From the NCBI GenBank assembly GCA_022414725.1, contig CM039465.1:37745734-37809733 (forward strand): 64,000 bases of DNA, written 5' to 3'. Positions 43,726 through 52,174 of this stretch are shown here, piece after piece (positions within the stretch are counted from its first letter, which is position 1; each line of letters begins with the position of its first letter). Made by a program: the position numbers and the translations under genes. This stretch comes from Microglena sp. YARC (Eukaryota > Chlorophyta > Chlorophyceae > Chlamydomonadales > Chlamydomonadaceae). Under the pieces are notes generated by a model. The model saw only the letters and a program-made list of their open reading frames with translations. It ran no database searches and was not told where the DNA came from.

Positions 43726-43902
43726 TTCTCTTTTCAGATACGGGCAACAGCTCACTGAGCCAGCCACTGGTCTGAGCCCCAAGATGGTAACCATGCTGTA
43801 AAGCTGACTCTGCCAGCTTCCAGATGCACTAGGATGCTTTACGATCTGCTGGGTAGCCAGCCCAGGGAGCTGCCAAGAAGCTGCTGCTCGTAGCTGAAAA
43901 GA
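43726..43902. repeat. R1 fold-back element
   Basis: AGCTTCTCTTTTCAGATACG, CACTGAGCCAGCCACTGGTC and GGAGCTGCCAAGAAGCTGCT. Its body is ~95% identical by eye to the copy 205 bp downstream. Confidence 0.8.
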
Positions 43903-43930
43903 ACAACTATGGTGCACCAGGACCTACATA

Positions 43931-44108
43931 GCTTCTCTTTTCAGATACAAGCAACAGCTCTCTGAGCCAGCCACTGGTCTGAGCCCCAAGATGGTAACCA
44001 TGGTGTAAAGCTGACTCTGCCAGCTTCCAGATGCACTAGGTTGCTTTACTTTTTGCTGGGCAGCAAGCCAGGGGAGCTGCCTAGAAACTGCTGCCCGAAG
44101 CCGAAAAG
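43931..44108. repeat. R1 fold-back element
   Basis: GCTTCTCTTTTCAGATACAA and GGAGCTGCCTAGAAACTGCT, with the same AGCTGACTCTGCCAGCTTCC loop as its neighbour. Confidence 0.8.
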
Positions 44109-44317
44109 AACAACTATGGAGTTCCGGTACGGTTGTTTTTGCAATGCGATGCCAGGGGGTGAGCTATTATTGGATTGGATCGGATCGTTTCATTTTTTTC
44201 AGCCAACTCTGGGCTGAGGGGATGCCAGGGGTTATGCTAGAGATGATCAGATCATGTATCATACATCACTGTGATAAAGCGCTAAGCTGGTATGGTTAGT
44301 CTTGCAGCGTAGTTTTT

Positions 44318-44503
44318 ATTTTCAGCTATGAGCAGCAGCTTCTAGGCAGCTCCCCTGACTGGCTATTCAGCCAAACCTGATGCAGCCTAGTGCACCTTGA
44401 AGCTGACACAACCAGCTTTTATGAACTGATGACATCTTGAGGCCCGGCACAGTGGCTGGCTTAGGGAGCTGCCTCGAATCTGCTTCTCTTAGCTGAAAAT
44501 AAA
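44318..44503. repeat. R1 fold-back element
   Basis: ATTTTCAGCTATGAGCAGCAG, CTTCTAGGCAGCTCCCCTGA; the right arm, GGAGCTGCCTCGAATCTGCT, is more worn. Confidence 0.8.
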
Positions 44504-44548
44504 AGTTATGGATACCAGGAGTCACCTTGGGCATTGATTGTACTTATG

Positions 44549-44767
44549 TATTTTTGGCGGAGCCCCCCCTTCTGGAGGGCGGGAGCCCCCAGTGTTACCC
44601 ATTTGTCCGTTCGTCCATCCATCCATCCATCCATCCATCCATCCGTCTGATCGCGATGAAGCCCGACACGTCAGCCAACGGTCTCGTAACTAACTCGCTT
44701 CCCTTGCTCCGTCGCGATCACTCTCCGCCAATTTGTAGCGTCGCAGGCGACGCTGCATCAAACTTGT
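44549..44767 (-). repeat. R2 element copy
   Basis: Inverted: TTTTTGGCGGAGCCCCCCC, GCGGGAGCCCCCAGTG, (ATCC)n, CGCTTCCCTTGCTCCGTCGC, GTAGCGTCGCAGGCGACGCT, GCATCAAACTTGT. It abuts a short R3 copy at 44768-44850. Confidence 0.9.
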
Positions 44768-44850
44768 TACAGTACAGGGATAGCCAAATAGGCAAAAAGG
44801 ACTTGCCCAACCATAAAAACAGGAAAGGCAGTTTAAGCTACAAGCACTGG
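44768..44850 (+). repeat. Short R3 repeat
   Basis: TACAGTACAGGGATAGCCAA, ATAGGCAAAAAGGACTTGCC, CAACCATAAAAACAGGAAAG. Confidence 0.75.
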
Positions 44851-44914
44851 TGAAGTGAGCCCCCAACAAATCGTAATCGATCATGTTGGATACAAATGTA
44901 GTCATCCACTTTCT

Positions 44915-45103
44915 CTTCTTTTGGGGGCTACACATGGCAGCTTCCAGCCAGCTACGTTAGCCAACCATTGGGCCAAGCCCAAAGCTTGGTGCTGCATAGG
45001 AATGCCTGTCATGCCAGGTTTCAGACACAATAGCTAGCTTCGGGTTTGGCCGAATGACAAGGGAAAGGAGCTGCCCAGAAGCTGCTAAACGTAGCCCCAA
45101 AAA
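44915..45103. repeat. R1 fold-back element (variant)
   Basis: TTCTTTTGGGGGCTACACATG, GCAGCTTCCAGCCAGC and GGAGCTGCCCAGAAGCTGCT, AAACGTAGCCCCAAAAAAGAA: terminal inverted repeats TTTTTTGGGGCTAC. Confidence 0.75.
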
Positions 45104-45114
45104 AGAAACAGTGT

Positions 45115-45355
45115 AGTCATACTAGATTGCCAGCGTAGTCAGCTGCTCGCCAGCCCCTCTCCCACTAGCCCCCCACCCACCCACCCACCCCCCCACCCCC
45201 ACCCACCCACCCACCCACAAACTCACACTTGACCAGTCATACCAGATTGCCAGGGCAGTCAGCTGCTCGCCAGCCCCTCTCCCACCAGCCCCCCCCGCAC
45301 ACACACGCACACATCCACACACAAACACACATTCCACCAGTCATACCAGATCGCG
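45115..45355 (+). repeat. Two ~115-bp units with C-rich microsatellite
   Basis: GATTGCCAGCGTAGTCAGCTG, CTCGCCAGCCCCTCTCCCAC, then CCACCC or CACACA runs, ACCAGTCATACCAGAT. Confidence 0.85.
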
Positions 45356-45397
45356 AGGGCTCTAACAAATGTGCAAGCTTCATAACATATGTCCAAG

Positions 45398-45465
45398 TTG
45401 AACTTAAACTTGGTTTCATAGCTTCAGCCAGCAATTTGAGTGCTCGCCATATTTGTTTTTAGTTG
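45398..45465 (+). repeat. Family D element
   Basis: GTTGAACTTAAACTTGGTTT, CATAGCTTCAGCCAGCAATT, then TGAGTGCTCGCC. Other copies lie at 47105, 57365, 57700, 59250 and 61600, with inverted ones at 18290, 18500 and 47840. Confidence 0.75.
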
Positions 45466-46204
45466 TGAAAGGAATTTCACCCCAGGAGGTGGGTCTCCCA
45501 ACACAAACCAGCGACACCGAGGATTCAGTTTGAATGGCGTTGCCACTCCTACAAAAGAGCAGGCGCACTTGGAGTTCAAATTCTTTGGCAGTAAAAATAA
45601 ATTAAATGTGACGATATACGTATTGCTCTAATAACAGAAGGGCGCAGTACGTGTACGTAAAAACGCCTGGAGAGCCGTGGTGTTAAATGGACCCTCCCGT
45701 ACGGCGCAGCTGGGGGAAATCATCATGTGCGTATGTGTGCGTATGTGTGCGTATGTATACATGTATACCTGATTTGTGCATTATGTTGCACTGCCTAATC
45801 TTGTTTGCAACTTAAATGTATGTGACAGTCCCCTCGACCATAACTCGCGACTTGTATGATCGAGTGGTTTTGATGATTCTTCTGCTAGACCCCTCCAAGT
45901 TCCCAGCAATCTTTGGTCGCTTGTGTCCTGTATCTGCACTGTTTTTGCCTTGTATTGCCCACTGTGCTTTAAATATGAGGACCCATGGTGCAGTGTTGAT
46001 AAGACTGTCCTCTGCTGCATGAGCCGGTACACCATGGGCAGCAGACGGCTTGTACAGGTCTTATAAACAGGAGCACCTCAGGAACCACTCATCCTTGTCA
46101 GGCTCATGTTGCACTTCCCACCGTGTATTGTTCTGCCTTTCAAATGTATGTGACCGTCCAAGGGGAACCTTGGAGGCTTAGAGGACATAAAATAAAGGTA
46201 ATGA

Positions 46205-46255
46205 TAACGCCTGATGGGGCGTGGTGTTAAGGGAGCCCGTCGTACGCGGGTGGGG
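46205..46255 (+). repeat. Family G dispersed copy
   Basis: ACGCCTGATGGGGCGTGGTG, TTAAGGGAGCCCGTCGTACG; a relative of the 23770-24250 array unit and of 45660-45710. Confidence 0.55.
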
Positions 46256-46311
46256 AGCGGTCTCCTACCTCAACTGGACAAGCTACAATCGCGGTTGACG
46301 ACGACATGCAA

Positions 46312-46400
46312 TGCCAGGAGCGACCGAAAGGAGTCGAACCCCCGATTCTTCATTCTGAGAGTGACTCAGTCTACCACTAGACCAATGTGCATCACTGAAA
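46312..46400 (-). pseudogene. tRNA-like element
   Basis: Minus strand: ATTGGTCTAGTGGTAGAC forms a good D-arm and A box, and GGGGGTTCGACTCC is a B box 40 nt later. The anticodon arm does not close to a 7-nt loop and the acceptor stem is poor, so I regard it as a degenerate tRNA or SINE head. Confidence 0.5.
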
Positions 46401-46454
46401 GAGGCTAATAGGATATATATATTGTTGCCCTCCCTCAAATCATCAAGAACATGT

Positions 46455-46560
46455 TTAGATGCCCAGTCTGGAGGGCGGTATGGTCCAGACCCGGTGGTTT
46501 AGGTTTTGGCCACCGGAGTTCGAGCCCCGCTGCCGGAAGACGGCGGGTGGTTCCTCAAGT
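46455..46560 (+). pseudogene. tRNA-like element
   Basis: GGTATGGTCCAGACCCGGTGG (A-box-like), then GGAGTTCGAGCCCCGC (B-box-like) and a hairpin CTGCCGGAAGACGGCGG. Opposite in orientation to the tRNA-like element 60 bp away. Confidence 0.45.
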
Positions 46561-46784
46561 CCGACTTTAGGGCGGTGTTGTTTCACTGCTAGGATATGAG
46601 CCCCTTGTTATCTTTCTTCTTGTTTAGATGCCCAAACCCTCACTGTTATAAAACTGTCCAGCTGCCATGGCGCTGTTCAGTCTCGGCATTGATTTTTGCT
46701 GAGTATGTAACAATATCCTCTCTCATGTTTAGATTGTCTGGAGGGGCGAATGGTCTTGATACAATGGTGGCAGTAATAAATACG

Positions 46785-46920
46785 GGAATATCATATGGTG
46801 TAGACCGAGTATGATACCATACAAATTGCATAATGTGATATTGCATATGAAGGGTAATTTTGGCTTAGTCAGACTGCCGGCATCATGTGATATCATATTG
46901 CCGTACCTAGCTGTACCCTA
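46785..46920 (+). repeat. Family I element
   Basis: ATATCATATGGTGTAGACCG, ACCATACAAATTGCATAATG, TTAGTCAGACTGCCGGCATC, ATGTGATATCATATTGCCG. A second copy is at 49870-50025. Confidence 0.75.
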
Positions 46921-47104
46921 TGTATATTGGAGTGCCGGCTTCCTGCTGTGTTGTCAACCAGTGCTTGGTTTGGTTTGATGGTGGCTATTAGCCTTCAGGC
47001 TGCTCAGTGCACGGGCAGAGTAAAAATGGGTAGAATAAACGCGACTTCACCACGACATTGCGTACAGTATGCAATCGCATAGGTAACAGTGTAAAGGCGT
47101 TGAT

Positions 47105-47170
47105 CTTGAACTTGAACTTGGTTTCTTGGCTCCAGCAATTTGGCTGTTCGCCGTCTTCGATAGAAACGTG
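47105..47170 (+). repeat. Family D element
   Basis: CTTGAACTTGAACTTGGTTT, CTTGGCTCCAGCAATTTGGC, TGTTCGCCGTCTTCG. Confidence 0.75.
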
Positions 47171-47179
47171 AGCATTGAA

Positions 47180-47930
47180 GAGACATGTTAACTATCATGC
47201 CCACGCCAGGGTTGTTCAAGACGCTGCGTCGATTGACTGGGTATGCCGGTAGCATTTAGGGACATGCTGCCTTACAAAGCCATGATTGCAATCAAATGTT
47301 TGTGCTTCTTCATATCCATGTACAAGCTCCAAGCTGATGGGACACTGAGACCAGGGTCTGGAGAGAGATTAAATGACCATTATTTAATCACCTAGGCCAA
47401 GGGTGGCCTCAGCACCCACAGTTGTTGGTGCTGGGGCAGCCCTTAGATCTAAGCCTTAGCACTTGACCCTAAAAAGTGGCCCACGCAAAATGTGCATGGA
47501 GACTGCAAGCTCTGCATCTGAGACGCAACGGACCCTCGATGAGCTGTGTCTGACCTACTAGTACCAACTCCCTCGTTAGGAGTAGGAGAGACTCCGCCGA
47601 CCACATATAATCCTTTGAGTCTAGGGCTAGCGTAAGGAGATTAGGAGGCCCACCCTTATCTTGTAAAATCCTTTTTGTAAAAAGGACATCCATATTGGCC
47701 CTGCCAGCAGCCGTGGTGAAGGCTGATAGACCATGACCCCGCCAAATAATCAAACCATTCCATTCAAGGGCAGTAAGAACAGCTGCCGTAACTGAAGTCA
47801 CTAAAAGGAATAATGATTTTAATGCTGATATCGCTGCTATGGTCGGCGAGCAGCCTGAAAGGCAGGAGCCATGTAACCAGGTTCAAGCTCGAGTTGCTAC
47901 TGGTACCGGTATTCCCAAGAGGGTGTTTGT
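47180..47930. other. Intergenic, no gene seen
   Basis: No coding frame with recognisable protein. An inverted family-D fragment lies at 47835-47890 (GGCGAGCAGCCTGAAAGGCA). Confidence 0.4.
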
Positions 47931-47937
47931 GCGTGTG

Positions 47938-48035
47938 TTACAATCCAGGGGGTAGCCACTAGCCAGTAGCCACGTAGGCTAAACGGACTTGCCCAACTTA
48001 AAAAACTAGAAAGAAGAATTGCATCAAGAGGGGCT
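47938..48035 (+). repeat. Short R3 repeat
   Basis: GTTACAATCCAGGGGGTAGCC, TAGGCTAAACGGACTTGCCC. Two more ~60-bp R3-type phrases (GTCCAGGGGTAGCCGATTAG and GTCCAGGGGTGGCCAATTAG) are tandem at 48180-48300. Confidence 0.75.
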
Positions 48036-48474
48036 GAATATAATTAACACTAAATAACGGGGGGGAAATATCCCATGAGTATCTAAGGGATAACGTTTCT
48101 CTAGCTGATGCTTATGGGACAAACTATACCGGAAGATTGGCCGAATGAGCATCAAGCTAGCATAGGCCTGTATGTTGTTTCAGTCCAGGGGTAGCCGATT
48201 AGGCTTCAGGGAGTTGCACAAGCTACCATATGACGGTATGCTGTTGTAGTCCAGGGGTGGCCAATTAGGCTTCAGGGAGTTGCCCAAGCTACCATACCAC
48301 ACCAGCACAGATGTTGGTAATCGGAGTTCTTTATCATCACGAGGTAATGACGCTGAGGCAAATGCAGGCAGTGGGCACATGGCAATTGCTTGACTACGGA
48401 ATAATACGGTAATCACAAGTCCACAGTACTCTGACTGCCGTCCCCTGGCCAGCCTAACAATCAGTTACAGCCCC

Positions 48475-48479
48475 CACCT
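48475..48479 (-). promoter_or_regulatory. Candidate TGTAA polyadenylation signal
   Basis: TGTAA on the minus strand about 105 nt after the proteasome gene's stop. TGTAA is the usual poly(A) signal in chlorophyte green algae; its use here is inferred. Confidence 0.35.
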
Positions 48480-48580
48480 GTGAGGCGCTCTAACGCTATC
48501 TAAAACTCTACATGTCCTGCTCCAGGCTGCTCACCCTCAGCAGCATCCCTACCCTCAGCGCCATCGACCACTATAGCTAT

Positions 48581-51500
48581 CTAGGACTCCATGGGCGCGG
48601 CTCCAGGCTGTTCACCCTCAGCAGCATCCCCACCCTCTGCAGCGGGTGCAGCAGCATCAGCCACCATGGCGTCCCCACCCTCTGCAGCTGGCGCTGCTAC
48701 CTCAGCAGCCTCTTCCTCCACCGCCATTGGCTGGTCCTCCTCTTTCAAGGCATCGAGGTAAGGCTGCAGGGTGTCACCCTCTAGCAATGTGAAGGGCATG
48801 TCCTTGCCGACAATAGCAATGGATGAGTTCAGGGCGGTCAGGTCGCCCTCCTGCAGACTTGCCTGAATGCAGCGCAAGCCGTGCTTGATCATTTCCTCCA
48901 TGTTCGCTTTTGGGAAGGCCTCGTAGTGCTTCTCCAAGTAAGTCTTGGCCGCCTGGAAAGGGTCAAATGTGGCAGTGCAATATGTCATATGCACTTGTGG
49001 CTGCTGCTGCTGCTGTTGTTGTGGTTGATGAAACTTTGCTGCTGCTGTTGCTGCTGCTGTTTCTATGGTTGTTGCTGTGGTTGTTGCTGTGGTTGTGGTT
49101 GTTGCTGTGGTTGCTGTTGTTGTTGTGGTTGTTGTGGTGGTGGTGGTTGCCGTTGATAAAATGACGATGATAACCATGGGATGGAGGATGAGGAGGCTGA
49201 CAACGGCGATGTTCTCATTGATTGCAGGCTTAGTGTTGGGAAGTGCGCGCGTGGGTGGGTGTGGGGGAGGATGGGGGGGGAAGGGTGTGCGTGTGCGGGG
49301 GGGTGCGAACATCTGGAGTGGCTATAGCTTGGGTTGTGGAACTTAAACGAGTGATCCTGGTATAATATTAAGGGAAATCTTACTCTGACTTGCATGGTGC
49401 GGTGGGCAAGTCTACACCGAAATATAAGTAAATTCCCCTTTCACTCAGGCGCACCCTTTTTGGTTTGCCGTGATGACCCCAACTTCTCTTTTTGGCAAAG
49501 TCCCCCCCTTCTGGGGGCGGGAGCCCCCAGGGTTACCCCATTGTCTGTTTCTCCGACCCTCCAACCGACCGAAATATTGAAGCCTGACGCGTCAGCCAAC
49601 TGTCTCATAACTAACTGGCTTCGGCCAGCTCCATTGTTGCCACCTTTCGTTACTTGGAACACACAACTAACTCTGCCAATTTTCCGCGTCGCTTGCAGCG
49701 CTGCATAGGACTTGTTTCAGGTACTTCATGTCAATTTCACAACCCTTGTATAGCTAAAAACATGAGGCATTCAGTGTGCATGCCTTTGAGCCTGGGAGTA
49801 GCCAGATATTTGAAATAGGAACTGTATTCAAAGAAATCTGCACATCCCAACGAATTATAATGCCTTCATGCATGCTGTATATCTAGGGACCGGCATATCA
49901 TATGATGTTGACCAAAGGCGATATCTGTTGACACCATACAAATTGTGGCATATGATATTCTACATAAATGGTAACTTCAGCCTAGTCAGACTGCCAGCAT
50001 GATATGATATGATTTTGCCGTTCCCTTCGTATATCACACCACACACCCACTACCCACCAGCCACATACGTTGAACCACTCACATGTGCACGTGCACCAAT
50101 GGCCATCTCATGCATGCCGTACTTCACACCACACACCCACTACCCACCAGCCACATACGTCCAACCACACATGTGCACATGCACCAATGGCCATGTCATG
50201 CATGCCGTACTTCACACCGCCCACCCACAACCCACCAGCCACATACGTCAATCCACCCACCTGTGCACGTGCACCAATGGCCATCGCCTTGTACTCATAG
50301 TAGTTTCCAGAAGGGCATGTCTGGTAGAGGTGGGCTCCTGTGGAGTCATAGCCTCCCACCAGCAAGCCCACCCCATAGGGGCGCTTCCACGATCGCTGTG
50401 TGCACGCCTGAGACTTGTCAGCAATCTGGCGAACCAAACGTCCGGTTGGCATGTCCGACTCATAGATATATTTGTGAGGGTGTGTGGGTGCGGGTGTGAG
50501 TGTGGGTGGGGGGCAGGTGAGGTGAGGTAAAAGGGGACAGGCTGAGATAGAGCGAATAGGACTTAGGATGTCGAGTTGAGACTGAAACGCACGCTCACAC
50601 ACACACACTTCCATCTACACAATGGCAGGATGAAGCACATTTGCAAATAACTCATGCTACCCCATCTTGTCATTCTCTCGGTTGGATCCCTCATCCCTCA
50701 TGTACTATAACGCTGATCTGCATGAAGCCCTGAGATTGGCAACAGCAACACCCACATGGTGCAGAGGCATTAGGCAGGCCTTGTCATGGGATGGCACTCA
50801 CATGCAATCATTGCATCCTCACCCTACCTTCCTTGCAGATGAAACGCCCTTTGAACCTTTCACCTACAGCTTCAATCATTCTACATGTTCAATACGGTTT
50901 AGGACAAGTTTCATAGACTCCCCAACTTACTTGTGGTTAAGGACCTCATTCCTCATGTACTTGACCAAAGACCTGCCGTCAGCCATGAGCCCGGCAATAG
51001 CGATACCCATGTGATCGTCGACCTTGAACACCTTCCGCTGGAATGAACTAAGCTCAGATTCCGCTCTCTTCAAGGTAGCTAGAACAACAACAGTATCACT
51101 CTGCAACAGAAGGGTGGGAAAGAGGAGGATGGGACAGGAGATTATCATCATCATACAGGATGGTGATGGCCCTAGGGCTAAACACTGTAACCCTAATGAT
51201 TGCAGTAATGTCTCACACTGTAACCCTAAAGTAGCTGAATGATCACAAGGCTAAATAAAGGCAGCTAGCTAGGCCTATGGTGGAACCAAAATTTCAAGGG
51301 AGCCAGATCTGGCAGAACGAGATACCGCTGGCGAGGCTTCCCATCTGCCAGAGCAGGGTCAGCACAACAAATTTAGGATTGAGCCTGAAATTGAGTACAG
51401 CAATATCATGAGCTGATTTTTCCTGTAAGGAAGAGCATCAGCTGTCTCAGTTCCCTTCTTTACTTGCTTTGAAGATGTGCTAGTGACTGTCCCCAGTCCT

Positions 51501-51789
51501 TGGTATTTCTGTAGATCTTTGCCTGGCAAGAGATCTAGGGCATCCCCTGGGCTCTGCTTCATACAAGGCAGAGCATCGATAATCTACCTTGAGTCCTACG
51601 GCACAGCTGCCTTGCTTCACAGCTTCCATCGCGTATTCGACCTGAAACAAACGACCTTGGGGACTCCATGTTGTGACGTCCGTATCGTACTGCGCAGGGT
51701 AGATTTTCACACGGTAAGCAAATTGCATGAAGCAGCAGAGAGGCTGGAGCTTCAACGCATCGCGAGGGACCTGCCTGGTTTCGAAACAT
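48581..51789 (-). CDS. PSMA1: 20S proteasome subunit alpha type-1 (alpha6/PAF1)
   Basis: One of seven alpha subunits forming the outer rings and gate of the 20S proteasome in cytosol and nucleus. Five exons: 51789-51775, 51689-51588, 51100-50931, 50471-50261 and 48952-48581, giving 289 residues (plant versions are slightly shorter). MFRNQ joins [25 protein letters not shown], the proteasome alpha-type signature with the H0 helix that builds the gate. Then come [52 protein letters not shown] and [13 protein letters not shown], all typical of this subunit, and an Ala/Glu-rich tail ([17 protein letters not shown]). Intron 1 is 85 nt with a GC-AG border. Intron 3 lacks an AG at the expected acceptor. 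Intron 4 starts with an array that copies the exon 4 end. Divergent from the EMC8/9 gene. Confidence 0.96.
48985..49160 (-). repeat. CAA/CAG-rich microsatellite in proteasome intron 4
   Basis: CAGCAGCAACAACC-type runs (plus: TGCTGTTGTTGTGG), close to the acceptor of exon 5. Poly-Gln or poly-Thr frames here are intronic. Confidence 0.85.
49488..49715 (-). repeat. R2 element copy (proteasome intron 4)
   Basis: TTTTTGGCAAAGTCCCCCCC, GGGGCGGGAGCCCCCAGGGT, CTAACTGGCTTCGGCC, TTTTCCGCGTCGCTTGCAGC, TGCATAGGACTTGTTTC. Confidence 0.9.
49870..50025 (+). repeat. Family I element (proteasome intron 4)
   Basis: ATATCATATGATGTTGACCA, CACCATACAAATTGTGGCAT, CTAGTCAGACTGCCAGCATG, GATATGATTTTGCCGTTCCC. Parallels the copy at 46785. 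Confidence 0.75.
50026..50283 (-). repeat. Donor-anchored ~88-bp array at proteasome exon 4
   Basis: On the minus strand, exon 4 ends ATGGCCATTGGTGCACGTGC, ACAG/GTGGGT. The next two ~88-bp units each begin with ATGGCCATTGGTGCA(T/C)GTGC, ACATGTG(T/A)G, followed by GACGTATGTGGCTGGTGGGT, GTGAAGTACGGCATGCATGA. About 23 nt of conserved coding sequence plus the donor region have therefore been duplicated into the intron. The exon identity is certain from conservation, so the direction of copying is clear. Confidence 0.9.
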
Positions 51790-52174
51790 TGTTAGATGCT
51801 ATCCAATTCTATCACTACGTTTAGATCTATCAAAATCACTAGGATTCAGCGCGAATGCCGGAGCTTTGAGCTTCAGCTTAGATCACACTGTAGGGAGCCT
51901 GTGCAAACAATTTAGACTTCATTGGTACATCGTACATCGAGGATTTAGGTCCTGAATTCACTGACTGGTTCCTCCAATGGTCGTGAACTAACTATCTGCC
52001 ATCCTGGGCTATTTGATCTAGTGCGTCTTGGAGAGCCTCAATTGAATAGTATTTAGGCCATTATCTGCTCAGCTCCCCCATCAGACTTCCCTTCTGCATC
52101 TTGAAAACAATCTCGGGCGCCCACATTTCTCACCACTGCCCCCGCCTCTGCGATCTTCGAAGTGCTCCTCAACC
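51790..52174. promoter_or_regulatory. Divergent promoter, proteasome alpha-1 and EMC8/9
   Basis: 385 bp separate the two start codons, which face away from each other. No TATA box is obvious; the sequence is repeat-free, unlike most of the window. Shared regulation is possible but not shown. Confidence 0.6.

Noticed and set aside
43508..43801. Short plus-strand frame starting MAESARDG
   Set aside because: Lies inside an R2 element; similar broken frames occur in the other R2 copies with no conservation of reading frame.
48581..49312. Single 243-codon minus-strand gene including a poly-Thr/Ala/Gln stretch
   Set aside because: The conserved proteasome sequence starts only at AAKTYLEK after a TTTCCAG acceptor; the upstream low-complexity part is intronic microsatellite.
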